Part shown: in pieces, positions 1-13,325 of the stretch
Numbering within the stretch: the stretch's first letter is position 1
Layout of the letters: each line of letters starts with the position of its first letter
NCBI GenBank assembly: GCA_916613615.1
Contig: OU744732.1
Span: forward strand, 51,544,227 to 51,608,226
Source: Steromphala cineraria
Taxonomy: Eukaryota > Mollusca > Gastropoda > Trochida > Trochidae
Direction: 5' to 3'
DNA length: 64,000 nt
The notes under the pieces: generated by a model
Seen by the model: only the letters and a program-made list of their open reading frames with translations
Told to the model about the DNA's origin: nothing
Database searches by the model: none
Position numbers and translations under genes: made by a program

Positions 1-423
1 TATCCAGCAATGAAATAAACTACCAATCTTATCAATTGATAGTAGAAATGAATATTATTCACAATGAGTTATGATGTTGATCTAAAATACTTTATAGCTT
101 AAGTGTTAACTTGAAACCTACTAAAATTGAATCACATTCTATATTATAGTACACAGTTTAACAAAACTGGAAAACTTCTATGAATAGCATTTTAAAAGCT
201 ATGCTATGGATAGATCATAGTCAATTTCTTATTGGGATGACATGCGACATTTCCGTGTATGAATATTGATGTTGTGGTGGAGATACTAACACTGCTAAAG
301 TCTATCCATAAGAAGTTGTTCTTTTTCAAGGATTGAAATCTGTTTATCTGCTTCTTCAACAACTGTTATGATAGATGTCCGAGCTAGATCAAAGACATCC
401 TGTCTCAGGGTACGAACGTTACG

Positions 424-577
424 CTAACTTCACTAATCTGTACCCTGGGCTCAGAAGCTAAATTCACTCGTGCAGCTCGACTTGGGATATAGCCAATCAA
501 ATAATTTTCTCGCCACCTTCTCGGGCTGCACGATCAAATCTAGCTTCTGAGGCCAAAGTACAGATTAGTGAAGTTAG
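424..577. repeat. 154-bp foldback element in PUS3 distal intron
   Basis: The outer arms CTAACTTCACTAATCTGTAC and its inverse copy are complementary almost throughout, with inner pairs such as CGTGCAGC/GCTGCACG. The whole unit can form a long hairpin. No clear target-site duplication was seen. It lies just beyond PUS3 exon 5. Confidence 0.8.
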
Positions 578-621
578 AGTAATGAATCAAAGAAACATTT
601 CAAGATAAGAAACCTGGTTAC

Positions 622-3600
622 CTTGTCTGAGGTGAGCTGTGCCGCCTTCTCGCTGTTTAACCCCAGGACCATCCAGCAGGTTTGTACGCAGATCTATGGA
701 TATCACCTGCACATAAAATGATATTGAAAATTATTTTTATACAAAGGACAACCTATTTATTGAATTCTAAAGTCCAAACAAATAGGCCATGTCACCACAT
801 TCAAGTTCATGGCAGAACTCTTACCTCATGGCAGAACTCTTACCTCATGGCAGAACTCTTACCTCATGGCAGAACTCTTACCTCATGGCAGAACTCTTAC
901 CTCATGCTCTTACCTCATGGCAGAACTCTTACCTTGACATTGCCTACAAACTGGCTGTGACTTTCACTTTGAGCACAAAGGAAAGCCTGCACTTTTTATT
1001 ACTTAATGCCTGAATTTGTTACTTTAATTGTCAAATCTGAACTAACCTTAGTTAAAACCTTTGCTACATGTGTTGAGTTAATTCATGTATCAAATGATTA
1101 CAGATGCATTAAAAAAAATGCCCCTATGCAGTTTGTTTCATTAAAATACTGATGTAGAACTGTCCCTTTAAAAGAAATTCAAATAGGACATTCTATGAGT
1201 GTCTAACAAAACGACTTCAAAGCATTGTTAATTATATGACACCACAATGAAAAAGTGATATTAGATAATAGATATGACCCTCAATATGACTGCTCTTGTA
1301 AGTAATAAATTGAAGGATCACCTGACTGAGGGCGCTGACTCCTTTATCAGTTCTCCCACATCGGTGGTAGTTAGAGCTTTCTCTGAAATAACACAAAGCA
1401 ATTTTAATAGTTTTCATCTAAAAGGATAAAGTTTTCAAAATATTGTTCTTTTAAAATAAAGCTACTTTGTTGGTAGTCTATGAATACAACAACAAAACAA
1501 GGGTGCATTCACTTTGTGAAGTAAATGACGCAATTTCCAGTTGAAAGTTATTCCTGCCACATACACATTCCATTGGATAACATCACATCGAGACCAGATC
1601 AAAACATAAGCTTAGGAAATGAAAAGGGGGTAACTATCCAACGAAAATACATCAGGAAAAGCTATGCAAATTATAATGACATAAGGGTCATAAATGCGGT
1701 TTAGATATTGGCATATATCTCTCTCTTCACACCGCATCAGCTGTGATAAATATCAACACTTTTTTGCGCTGTACATAGTTTATTGTAAATACTGAATAAA
1801 CATGACTTTTTTAAGTCCGTCTAAACCGCATTTATGCACCTTATGTCATTATTATTTGCATATCTTTGTCTGATGAAGCCGCCATCAGGCTTGCAAAATG
1901 TCACAATTAAATATTTGTCTGCAAACTCTGAGTTGTATTTTCATTGGATGATTACCCCTTTTGGTTATGCTATTAGTATAGCATCCCACATCCGTCAGTG
2001 GATCCGAAATCCTCTCAGTACTGTTAGCCTCCAATCATCCCTCGGAACATGCCATATTACTAGGCATAAGTTAAAGAAAGTTAACCCTGTAACCCCTGGA
2101 GGCCTGAAAACAGGCCATAACATATTTGTGTCCAGATTCTTAGAGGATAAGTGGTTTCAGCCTGAAACAGCCTATATGTTTCACAGTTTGGAAAGGGTGA
2201 ACAAGTCAGCAATAGGGACTCACCTAGCTTCTATGAGCCTCACTTTCAACAGCCTATATCCGGCCTTATTCACAGGTGAGAAAGGGTGAACAAGTTAGCA
2301 ATAGGGACTCACCTAGCTTCTATGAGCCTCACTTTCAACAGCCTATATCCGGCCTTATTCACAGGTGAGAAAGGGTGAACAAGTTAGCAATAGGGACTCA
2401 CCTAGCTTCTATGAGCCTCACTTTCAACAGAGCTTCAAACAGGGCGGCCTCAATGGTCTTATCCGTGTCTTCCTGTACTACAAAGCCCTGATGGTCCCAG
2501 CCCAGGTACGCAATCTTCAGCGCTATGTGTCGCGTGTTGTACCTGCGAAACAAAATTGATTTGTATTTACAAAATTCTCGTGTAGCGTTTTTCTGTTTAA
2601 ACAGTTGAATCCCAAAACTATTTAGTAATTAGGATCTTGATACGTTGATGCATTGTCATGGGACCGTTTGGCGTTTACAAAACAATACACAGTGCAGTTA
2701 TCTTAATTGTGATACAAATTTTGTTGCATAATGTATAACATTTTGGTGAATATCAAATTCAGAAATCCAGAGTTTGGGAACTCCTCTAGAGGCTATACTC
2801 TAAGCACTTTGACTTATCAAATTTTGTAATTCTACATTGCATTTCTTATCATAAGTTTTAAGGATAGAATAGATGACCCTTTTAGGAATAAATACCGGTA
2901 GCTTACATATGTTGGATTTTATTTACAAATGTACAGACATTCATTGGTATTTGAAAAACTTGGCCAAACTGTTGCTTAATCAATCAACCCTATCTACAGG
3001 TATACACTCACAACAAAAACTGTCAATTTCCTCATATAAGAATAGATCTTCTTGCATCAACAATTGTTTAAATGGATTTTAAAATTCACTCACTTTGTGA
3101 AGTCAAATGCTCTTTGAACTTTGAGTTTCTTCTTTCCGTCCAGCTTTGCCTCCCCTTTGAGCACAACATTCCTAAGTTGGGTGACATGTGATTCCAGCTG
3201 CCGCACTCGCGTCAGGAGGTCCTGTAATACATCGTATCTTTCTTGAAGTTCACCATTATCACTTATAACGCCCTTTTAGTTATCAATAACAAGGCTTTCC
3301 AGTTTTTATAAGTAATCGATTCCTGTTAAGTCAAAATGACCTTACCTATTGTAAATTTTTACAGTGCCAATTTATCTAACATATTAACTTGTAATTTCAT
3401 TCAAGTCTCAATAAATATCCCCAAATACGTGTAACAATCCTATTTCTGCGAGTGATAACGCCCCTTTCGGTCATAACGCCCTTCTTAACTAAGTTATTGG
3501 TCATACAGAATTTCTATATCTATAACTTGTTCTCCCTTTTTAAGTTTTCAGTCACTTCAGTTCAAAACTTTCCTTTCATTAACAACACCATTGTTTTTTG

Positions 3601-6600
3601 GAAGTTATTGATGATAATACTATATGGTATTGTAGTACATATTTCCCTATAAAAGTGATACCCGTTAATTTGATAACTGGTATGATAACCGATAAACATA
3701 TCTAATATTCCCAAAAGTAAAGAAACAACTCATGCAATCCTTTACACTATATTAAGTTGTAAGTTAACAACTAGGCGTGAACATATAAATATTAACGATT
3801 TCTAAAATATCAAGAACATAAAATGTTAAAGTATAAACGTCAAAGTAAAATTGCAATTGCATATCCAAATGCATGGAGAGATAAACTTGATAGGTAAATT
3901 CTAGCAGAGGCATGCATGAAATATATTGCATAAAGTTTTAATATTTCCAGGCAACAGTTACATTTACACGAGATACAGCTAAATTCCAGACATAAACATG
4001 CCATACCATATTTTATTCCACAAATGTGTTTAACATACATGCAGTATATCATGATATAAATCAGTGGAACTGATCAGTTGGGTCTATGATTTGGAAATGT
4101 TTATTTGTAATTTTAACATTGTATTCAATACTGTATTCCTTCCTTTTGAAACATGAAGTTATCTAAAGCAAATTACTTTATTTTAAAGAATTTCTGTAAT
4201 AAAGATTAGAATATAGAGTTGCCCACAGACAATGGATTGTTTAGTTGCCAGACTTAATAGTTTTTACTGTTTATTGGTAAATATTCACAAAACACGTCAC
4301 AAAGACCAATGTCTTCAATAAAATGAAACATATATTTATATAATATATAAACCATCCCAGCTATCAAACTATCATACCCCATTAAACTGCAAATAAATAA
4401 ATAAATTTTCCATTATAAGGATAACCATAAAACAAGAAAAAAGAAATGAAAGCATGCAGAAATGAAAGAAAAGTAAGATAACAAATGGTCTTCCGTCAGC
4501 AGTGGCGATTGATTAGCTTGTCGTAAAAAATCACTAACGGGGTAATTTTCATTATTTACATTTAGAAAGCCCTTTTAATGGACACAGGGTATGATGCAAC
4601 TAGCAAAGAAGCTTTTTCTTTAATTGTAACTGAAGTAGCTATTTTACTGACACTGACAGCTAAATATGTTGGATTTTATCCTTGTTATTTTCAAATGTCT
4701 GTTCCTTGACAAGACATTAACTGAAGGTACATATATATACAGTGCCCTGACTGTGTATGAGGTATCACAATCATTACAGTTATAAAGTGCAATTGACGCT
4801 ATGGAGATCATGCACTAAGAATTCATGCCAATATTTTTCTTCAACACCTCTTGTGAACATGTTTGACATTGGTTCGGACATTGTCGACATTTACAAAACG
4901 ACACAAAACAGGCATGCTTATTATCATCAACAAATTAACAATACATCACATACCGGTAATATGACCATCATGATTATTATGCCCTCACACTTAGTTTTTA
5001 CTAGCATTGCCAAGTTAGACAGCATTGTATCTTCAAAACAAATATTCAACATGCAGGATTAGATTAAATCTTGAAAATAGATTTAGGATTGGATAAAATT
5101 TAAGGAAAAGTTTAAAATTAGTGTTATCAAAATAGAAGTAATTTGAAAAAAAATAGCCAAAATGCATTTCAACCAAAAAAGTCAGTGAAATCCACTTGTT
5201 GTTTTCGAAATGTAACTAGTCTTTGATACAGTTAATACAGTTTACTATTCCAGCATATTTTCTACTAGCCAGGAGGTACTGGACTAGTTGTATATTGTGA
5301 CCATGAAACCTTGACCTTTTAACTCTGCTAAACCGGTAATCAGAGTTCTTGAGCCTTTTCAAACTAAATTTAATTGGAACTTTCACCAGATATTGTTTGA
5401 CATGTTAAATAAGCAAACAAATATAATCTTTATTTTTCCACACCATTGGGGACCATACACCAACCGAACCATACAAAAACATCATTAACAGACATCCGAT
5501 TTGCTAGCTTCAAATTGTCTAGGTTTTTCATTTCAAATTTGAACTTCAAGAAGTTTTATGCTTAAGAAACTTGACAAACAGTATAATATGTAGATACAAT
5601 GATTCCGATTGAGAAATTTCCATTTAAATATTGCAACCTCTTTTGATTTATCTTTTATACCAAAATCATAGAAAAAGCAAAATTAATTGAAAATTATGAG
5701 GTCAATATGAAAAATTGACACATAAAATAATACTTTCATGTTCAGACTGCTTATTATCATAATTAGGAAAATTTGCAAGAATCTGCTTTTGAATTTTCTG
5801 AGCACATAACTTGAATTTTGTAGAAAACTTATGGAACCATACAATATTGAAGGTAGCATATCTGATAAACCAGTGAAGACGGGTCACCATTCCATTCCAG
5901 GGCCTATTACACTAGTAGTGTAATGTAATGCATTGCAAGCTCTGGGCAGTGCTTCACTGCGCCTACCAACATCCAAAGCATGCTATGAGCTCCATGCACA
6001 TGCACGCCATGTCTCCATGGCAACCACGACCGACATAACCAGCATATACCTTTTCCTCGTTGTCACTCTCTCCTGCGGAATATACCTCATAACTAAGGTT
6101 GTCTTCGTAGTCTTCGTTTGTGTTACTTTCGTCCAGAGTTTGGGTTTCTATGACCGAATCATCCGTCACACTCGTAAGATCATGATTGTTCTCAATATGA
6201 TTCAGTTCACTCAACTGCCGAAGCTGCACAGCTCCACAGTGTCCGTTAGCGTACGCCAACATTACGCCTCCGAGATATGCCTCGTCGACGGGTTCTTGCT
6301 TGATGGCCATTGCCAAGGGAGATAACTGAGTATTTCCGTCCTGAGAGTTTGGAGTAGATTGGGCAGGGGAGGAGGTGTTGTTTACCGAGTTCAACGAGTA
6401 TGTTTCAGGGAAAACTGGAATATTTAGATGACTAGGAGGAACGAGACTTGGAGAATTTCGATACTTGTCCGATTTTTTCGAGCTTGTCGATCCAACCGGG
6501 CTGCTAGCCTCTTTCTGGTCAAGGCCTGCCTCACTTGCAGCGTCTTGGGAGTTTAGTAACGCCATGTTCTGATAGGCGGCAAATTCTGGGTTGAGCTTTA

Positions 6601-9600
6601 CGTCTTTAGCGGAAGGGTCTGGTTCGATTGTGTAGGTGTTGTGGTTTCCAAGGACCTCCACGAACCAGAAGTCGGCGAAACCGAGCCTCATTGTCAATTT
6701 CACACGGAAGCTACACTTGTGCCCTCGGACCTTGTGCTTGTCACAGCCTGAAATGGTCAAGATTGGATCATGGTCAGACATGTTGGATATTACAAGAAGA
6801 AATCATGATTATGATCAAGCTGTCCTCTTTGATTTTCTGGATCTTGAGGTTTGGTTTTAATAAGAATGTAATACAAGAATCGGAGCAGATTTTTTTATCA
6901 ATTTTCTCAAAAAAATCATTGTATTGATATTAGACAAGAAAGTTTAGGACAAAGATTTTGATCCATATGAAAGGTCGCAAGAATGATTGCAAATACTGTA
7001 TTTCCTCTAATAAGCGCCCGGGCGCTTATTTTTTCAGCATCCCTTTACCCCCCGGCATTTATTAGAGGCCGGCGCTTATTTCTTTCCCAGAAATTTAAAA
7101 TTGTTTTAAGCCATCTTTTACCATGAATACCTGTAAAATGTTTACTGAGGGAGCCTTTTTCTAATGGTTAGGACCCGGCGCTTATTAGAGACCCGGCGCT
7201 CATTTTCTCAACTACTAATGACCCCCCGGCGCTTATTAGAGGCCTGGCGCTTATTGGAGACCCGGCGCTTATTAGAGGAAATACGGTAAGCCAATGTTTA
7301 AAAAAAAACAGACAAAATATGTATTCTCCAACCAAGAGTGTTACCAAAACATTATCTCCACAAAGCCTACCCAATATCTCAAACAGCACCGAAAATTAAC
7401 ATAATTACCAATCTTATAAGATTAGACAAAGAATCAAAATGAATACTGATGGTATTGAAATACTAATTTGTTTGATAAGGGAGTTTTCAATTGATACGGT
7501 CTGACTAGCAAAGTTAGTCGCATGAATTGCAGCCATCAAGCTTTGCTCTCAGACCTTGTGGAAGATAAGTTTGTATTGACAATATTCAAAAACTTTTGTT
7601 GGTCGCATGTCAAGCTTAACTAGGGAAGGTCACTCATGTTCACCATTCAATGGCATACATAATGATTCAACAAGATTGCAGCCATCCAGCTTTTTAAATA
7701 AGATCGTTTCATTAATGACTTGGTAATTAACCGTCAATAGAACATGTAACATACTAGGTTGCTCTCAGACCTTGTGGAGGATAATTGTTGGATTGACAAT
7801 ATTCAAAAAGAATTGTGCTCCGAACACGGTTGATTCTTATCAGGTTGACTGCAAATGTCTGCAATAACCTGATATCATCCTGCTACATCAGCGAATATGG
7901 CTATATGTTGTAGCATAGCGCAGAGACATATACGCTGATGTAGCAGGATGAAGTGATATCGGCTCCACCTACCTGCTACACACGCTCCGAGTCCACCGCA
8001 TCCTCTTCTACAAGACTTTGTCCCGCTGCAGTAGAGCGTTTCTCTCGCCATCACAATCTGGCGTACGTTCTTCGCTCGGCCAGCCCTGATAGATCCATTC
8101 TGCAGCACCATCTTGCCGAACTCTGTCAGGGTGAAGCGGTCGTCAAGGAAACTTGGCCCCTTGTGTACTTCACAATAAATCTTGTGGACCTCTCTCCCTT
8201 TCCGAAGCATACTGGCTTGGCGGTAGTTGTCAATACAGTAGAGGTACTGTCGAAGGTCCTGGCAGGCTACCTTCTCCCCCTTCATCTTGATGCTCATTGG
8301 AGCGCTAGTTATACTGACCGTAATATCACAGGTAGGCTGGCGTATACACCGGCGAGTATATACTGACTAGATATGGCAATTCTCCATACACATCATTTTC
8401 GACTATTTCTGACTGAATACAGCTGGAGATTGCTTGGTAAAATAAAACAACTTTCCATATATGGCTAGAGTCACAGAAAAATCTTCATAAAGAGAATGAT
8501 TTTGAGAAAGTCTTTGACTAATGGCTTCAAGAGGTGTTCAGTAACATGGTATGAAGGTCCTGGCAAGCTACTGGCTTGGTTGGTTTGATTGCTGTGGTCT
8601 CACCCCATTACATGTCCTTGATTGTGAAAATGGCCTTGTTAAGCTGGACAGTAGAAAAGCAAGGGTTAGCGAGAGAAAAGAGATATGAAAAATGATGTGA
8701 GAATGAAATGGATGGATAGATGAACACACTGCAGAGAGAAACGCTGTTGCAGAGAGTCTACATTTATCTACATTGCAGTAATGTTCCAAGAGGGTCAAGC
8801 GGTGTTAAACCTTAACTCACTCACTCCAAGAGGGTCGAGAAAATGCTGTTCTCATGGTAACGATAGTTCCTGCAAACTTTTAGAATTTGGATATTTTCAA
8901 AATTTAAGTTTTGTATTTATTTAGATTGTGCCAAAATGACCCTCTTTTCTTATTTCATAGGAACAACACTGCATTGGTCATCACGAGTTATCAAATAGAG
9001 TTGTGACATACCGGTATTCAAACAATTAATTTCTACACATTTTATTATAACGTTTCAAAAATGCTTTCTCTATCGTCGCACTTTCAACTGTTAAATTTCT
9101 CATTTCATAATCCTTCAAATAGAGTGTATCTAGGAACTCATACATAAATTTGCAGTCAGACTTTCAATTATATGTAAAGTCAATAATATCAATCTTGAGC
9201 AAAATGAAGTAGAATTCTAAGATTGTAAAAACATGCCTCTTATGAGATGTATTTTAAATAAATGACAGTGAAATACATGTGTGTGAGATATTCAATCAAA
9301 TATTGTTTTTTAAATTTCAATGTTGTCACAACTCTTCCATCAAACAATACATAAGAAACATGTTGGTGAAATAATTAATTTCAAAACATAGTATAACATC
9401 AATTCTTTTGAGGTAAGTCTGTTCAACTTTTATCAGATTATCTTTAAATTCCATTTATTATTCTACAAAAGATATATTACAAATTATAATTGAATCTGTT
9501 TAAATTATAAGGAGAAATAATTTGTACATAAATCTTTACAATATGATTATGAACTAAAGATACACGTATAGGGGTAAGCGAGTACAAAGTAACAAAATGT

Positions 9601-11357
9601 ATATTAAGAACTAGGATGATTAATAAAAAGAGCAGAGAAGATATAAAATATAAAGGAAGAGAGATAGGAATTCAAGACAGATTGTTAGTAACAAAACACA
9701 CTGTGTGCATATTTCATTGATTCACTATGAAGCAGAAGTCACTGATTATACACAAGCAAATAAATTCAATTAGGATTCTTTTGAAAACTGTAGTAACAAA
9801 TTTTGAAAAATCAAAAGATTCATTAACCAATAATAGAATTGAAAACAAGCTTTTTAGCTAAACAAACCATGTTTTGACAGCATAAAATTTAACATTTGAT
9901 TGATAGTGATTAAAAAAATTTGTTATATAATAACGGCATATCATGAAAATGGATTTAAGTAAGTGAATAAATGAACATGCATACAATTGTGTTTTATTGT
10001 AAGAATTAGTATTTTTAAGAAGTGCGTTGAGTTAGGTCTTGGAGACTGTGTTGGGGAACTATAGTCATATATAAATACCTTAACTTGATATATATATCAA
10101 ACACATGCTCAGTTTGATATTCACACTAATTGATGAAAAAAGAAACTTATTTCAAAATATTGTACACCCATTTACCCTTTCTTGCACACATGAATTTAAA
10201 TAAAATTCTACATTTTTGTATGAAAACTATACAAAACACACATTATCAGTACCTCATCCAATTAACAAGAATATCCTTAGTTCAAATGAGTAAAGATTTA
10301 TCAACATATATTTGGTTATATTTGATGGTTAAATGTAGAAATGTTGATGAAATTATCAATAAATCAATCATAGAATAAAATAGCCTCAGGAGGTCATTTT
10401 GGAAGTGTCCAAAATTTGTATATGTAGAAAATATGATTCCACACACACATTTTCTAATTAAGACGAAATATCTAAACACCTGAGAAAATGTTATTTGTAA
10501 ACAAAAACTGTGGGGATTTTTTCATCAAATTCTTTAAGGTTGAATGGGCAGATAAACAAAATGCATGATTAAATATTCATATAGATCAATGGAATAGTTT
10601 TCATTTGAAATATTCAAAGACCAAAAGCTGAAACATAACAAATATTTTGTAGTATGAGATTATTTTATTTTCACTCCCTTCTAAGTCATGTCTATATTTA
10701 TCCTGGTTATTCCACGACTCTGCTCGTTATTACACCCTCAAACATGGCATATTTTCTTTATTACCAACACTGTATGTGTTTATTGATTAAATAACAGTAC
10801 ATATCGACACATTGTTTCAAATTATCCAACATCTGGCAAATTTCCCTAGTTCGCGTTGAACTCCATGCAGTAAAGCTGGCTGTGACGTCACAGCACTGAC
10901 CTGAATATTAAATGACTGAAAACCAAACGCTTTTACTATCACACCCGTCCTCAATATCAAATATTCAACTGAATAAAGATCAAATATACATGCAAGATAT
11001 AAACAGCAACACTCGATGGCTCAAACAGTACCTTCTAAGTGAAACAAGCCGAACGTTTCATTTAAATGTTCGCGATAGTGGGGCGTAGCTGGCTCGAGTC
11101 GAGTCCTTTGCCACATCTGGGTATTACTAGCCGATCGCCATCACTCGCTGCTGACAAAAGACCATACTTCCCACCCCATTCCAACCTCGAGTTGTCTTAC
11201 ACAGAAACCTCCCGAGGATCTGATATTTCGTCAGAAGCGAGACAAAACACCTAGGATCTGATTCAAGTCATTTGCTTACCTCCTTCGATAACTTCTCGAG
11301 GATAACGGGTGCAGTTTGTCGACACGGCACGTCAGTCGTTGAACCGGGTGAAGCCAT
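622..11357 (-). CDS. PUS3: tRNA pseudouridine(38/39) synthase PUS3, 5' five exons (3' end outside window)
   Basis: Exons on the minus strand: 11357-11280, 3221-3094, 2542-2402, 1382-1322 and 706-622. All have GT-AG borders and join in frame to 164 codons plus one base. PUS3 isomerises uridine to pseudouridine at positions 38/39 of the tRNA anticodon stem-loop. Visible features are a short N-terminal leader; a coiled-coil-like stretch in exon 2 (about residues 30-55); the family signature RAFDF near residues 63-67; IAYLGWDHQGF near 78-88; and the TruA-family catalytic motif CGRTDKGVSA at 124-133 with catalytic Asp128. VISIDLR (137-143) opens exon 5. The start at 11357 has a strong context (A at -3, G at +4). 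The rest of the catalytic domain must lie left of base 1. Intron 1 is about 8 kb and holds two exons of another gene on the same strand. The exon 3 donor lies in an 89-bp tandem repeat. Assignment rests on recognised PUS3 family sequence and is secure. Confidence 0.93.
808..934. repeat. 19-bp tandem repeat
   Basis: About 6.7 copies of CATGGCAGAACTCTTACCT, one of them with a 6-bp internal deletion. It lies in PUS3 intron 4, about 100 bp upstream (in gene direction) of the exon 5 acceptor. It creates the repetitive shadow ORFs here. Confidence 0.95.
1662..1863. repeat. Foldback element, ~40-bp terminal inverted repeats
   Basis: ATGCAAATTATAATGACATA near 1664 is mirrored by an inverse copy ending near 1863, and the arms continue inward to GCATTTATG/GGTTTAGA. 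The length of about 200 bp fits a MITE. It lies in PUS3 intron 3. Confidence 0.75.
2192..2430 (-). repeat. 89-bp tandem repeat containing the PUS3 exon 3 end and donor
   Basis: Units begin near 2192, 2281 and 2370 with a period of exactly 89 bp and near identity. Each unit holds a copy of the last ~30 nt of PUS3 exon 3 and its 5' splice site (minus strand GCTAG|GTGAGTCC). Only the unit next to the real exon (2370-2430) continues into coding sequence. The intron therefore carries two extra donor copies. Confidence 0.92.
6050..8297 (-). CDS. Unidentified gene nested in PUS3 intron 1; zinc-binding, SUMO-motif nuclear-type protein (two exons seen)
   Basis: Exon a runs 8297-7973 (open frame continues upstream to about 8366, so the true 5' border is unsure). 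Exon b runs 6747-6050. The donor GCAG|GTAGGTGG in phase 1 joins TTTCAG|GC, and the joined frame is open. Exon a encodes a basic and Cys-containing segment including LRQYLYCIDNYRQ and SCRRGCGGLGAC. Exon b opens with CDKHKVRGHKCSFRVKL and later WFVEVLGNHNTY. The spacing of KC-x-F and HN is reminiscent of WRKY/GCM1 or FLYWCH-type zinc domains; this is only pattern resemblance. The remainder is Ser/Asn/Asp/Glu-rich and low complexity, with IKQEP, a typical SUMO acceptor motif of transcription factors. Exon b may end at a GTATAT donor (6049) or read on to a stop at 5963. I do not recognise the family. Balanced codon use, Cys/His pattern and matching splice phases argue that it is a real gene. No first or last exon was found. 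Confidence 0.6.
6996..7286. mobile_element. TA-flanked MITE, mariner-type
   Basis: Terminal inverted repeats read about CTGTATTTCCTCTAATAAG at the left and the inverse at the right, each followed by TA. Inside, GGCGCTTATTAGAG recurs several times. It is a short non-autonomous element with no ORF, inside PUS3 intron 1, between the nested gene exons. Confidence 0.8.
7525..7830. repeat. Diverged direct duplication
   Basis: Two related blocks share GCAGCCATC and then GCTCTCAGACCTTGTGGA with TTGACAATATTCAAAAA, near 7525-7610 and 7674-7820. This is an old local duplication with no coding signal. Confidence 0.6.
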
Positions 11358-12859
11358 TTTGTTTCTGAGCCTCGTGAAAGTAAACAGCGACCCCTATCCG
11401 TTGGGTGCTAAACAGTACCCGTAACTCTGTCGGCTTCTACCCTCATTTAAGCCTAATTAACGCATTTGACATGGATGATGTCATTAATTAACAACTTTGA
11501 TGAAGTAAACGACGCCATGTATTTTTAATTACTTATATATCACAAATGATATGTTTTCATTTTATCAACTTTCTGTTTCGAGAAAAATCCGTTTTAATTT
11601 TCGATATTTATAAGATTTTTATATCTGTATATGTTAAGTAATATTGTTTATATTTTGTTGTAAATTGATTTTTTACTTTTATGAATTATTTTCTATTATT
11701 AATTGTTTAACCGATATCACTGTAGGTGATATTTTATGTTACTTGTAAAGAGAAAATCTTATCAGATATAATTTTGTACTTCTCTAACGGGGCTTTTAAT
11801 AATCCAATATGAACGCAATTAACATTAAACAAAACAAACCCCATAATATACAATTCACCAAAATAGTGATACAAAATACAGTTCATATGTCGACTTAGTT
11901 AAAATTAATTAATTAGACCTAAACATTTTAACTAAAGGGAGTGAATGGAAATATGGACTTGATTGTCAGAGAGTTTATAAAGAAATGATAAAACGGGGTT
12001 TGACAGCGCTTCGCTGTGAAATGGGCGTGACGATGTAACGGTATTTAGTTCAAGCTAGTCGATGCGGAAACTGGCAAACCTAGGTGGAATTAGCAGTGTT
12101 TCCGTAGTTTGAGGAAGACCTTGGACGTGCATAGAACACCTTATATCATCTTAGAAACTAACAATCGTCTCACGTTGAGATATACCAACCCCCTCGCTAT
12201 AACGCGCACGTGCTATGCTACGCTGGCTGCGAGTAATTGTGGTGAAAGGAAAGCGTTGTGAAAGTCGTGTAACGTTTTGTTCCGTTACGTTTGTCTAAGT
12301 TTTTTATTTCAGGATATGTATAGGAACTGTACACCTATTTGTTTTATCAAATCGTAATTTCATCTAAAATTCAGTATAATTCATTTGAATTCAGATCAAT
12401 TCAACAGTTTAACTTGTTTTGAAGAGCGGTTAGAAGATAAACTGAACACTATACTAAAATATGTGTTGCTTTTGAATTATCCACTTGCATAAGACATTTT
12501 AAAGGGAGGTAGATCTTAATAGATGTATAATTTAACAGAAGTAGTCAAGAAAATTTTTTTACATCAAAAGGCCATTTGATGATACCAATAATTTTTATCT
12601 TTCATAGATTGAAGCCAAATGCCATTGTAACCCAGAAATCTAGACTTGCTTTCCAAGAGTATTTTTCATCAAGAAAATTTGAATTACTGTATTATGAACT
12701 ATCCTTGCTTTTCTAGAGGTTTTTTTTGAAATGAGGTAAAATTAAAGCTTTATTATTTTGAGTATTTTGATTAAGAGTAATCATATGTAGTCCGGGCTCA
12801 AATTCTATGACATATATTAGAAATACTTACTGTACCTTCAAATTCATTAATGATATTTG

Positions 12860-13325
12860 ATTTTTTTAGGCTTACTATTTTGATAAAGTATATATATATC
12901 TATGTAGGTATTCAAATATCTGTACGTCGCTAAACAGCCCACAATAGTCAAATGCTGGACAAAATAAGACGTGATCAATTCTTCATGTAATGGCCAAAGA
13001 TAATAGCTTCACACCACCATTCATTATTTCAATATTTCTTTATACGTATACCTTACTATTTTATCAAGAATATATCTCTAGAGATATTCAAATATCTGTA
13101 CATCGCTAAAGAGCCCACAATAGTCAAATACTGGACAAAATAATACTTCATGTCGTGGTCAATATGAAAAACGACGTCATTCATTATTTCAATATTTCTT
13201 TAAAGAAGAAGAAGAAGACTTTTTTAAATTTGTTATATACCTTACTATTTTGATCAAGTATGTATATATATCTATATCTATAGGTATTCACACATCTGTA
13301 CATCGCTAAGCAGCCCACTTCCCGA
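12860..13325. repeat. ~185-bp tandem repeat, about 2.5 units
   Basis: Units share TTACTATTTTGAT and then ATCTGTACATCGCTAA with AGCCCACAATAGTCAAA, starting near 12871, 13051 and 13240. The third unit is cut short and runs into the candidate membrane-protein exon. Confidence 0.85.

Noticed and set aside
295..423. 43-codon minus-strand frame with coiled-coil look (QDVFDLARTSIITVVEEADK) as next PUS3 exon
   Set aside because: PUS3 sequence after exon 5 should read towards the ILNRVLP region; this frame has none of it and ends in a stop, and its start overlaps the 424-577 foldback.
808..934. CRISPR-like array
   Set aside because: The 19-bp units are directly adjacent without spacers, and the genome is eukaryotic.
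1834..2289. 151-codon plus-strand ORF
   Set aside because: It crosses a foldback element and the 89-bp repeat antisense to PUS3, with no domain or start context.
8545..8585. Second copy of a nested-gene exon (AAGGTCCTGGCAAGCTAC, ACTGGCTTGG)
   Set aside because: Only about 30 scattered bases match exon 8297-7973, too little to call a duplicated exon or pseudogene.
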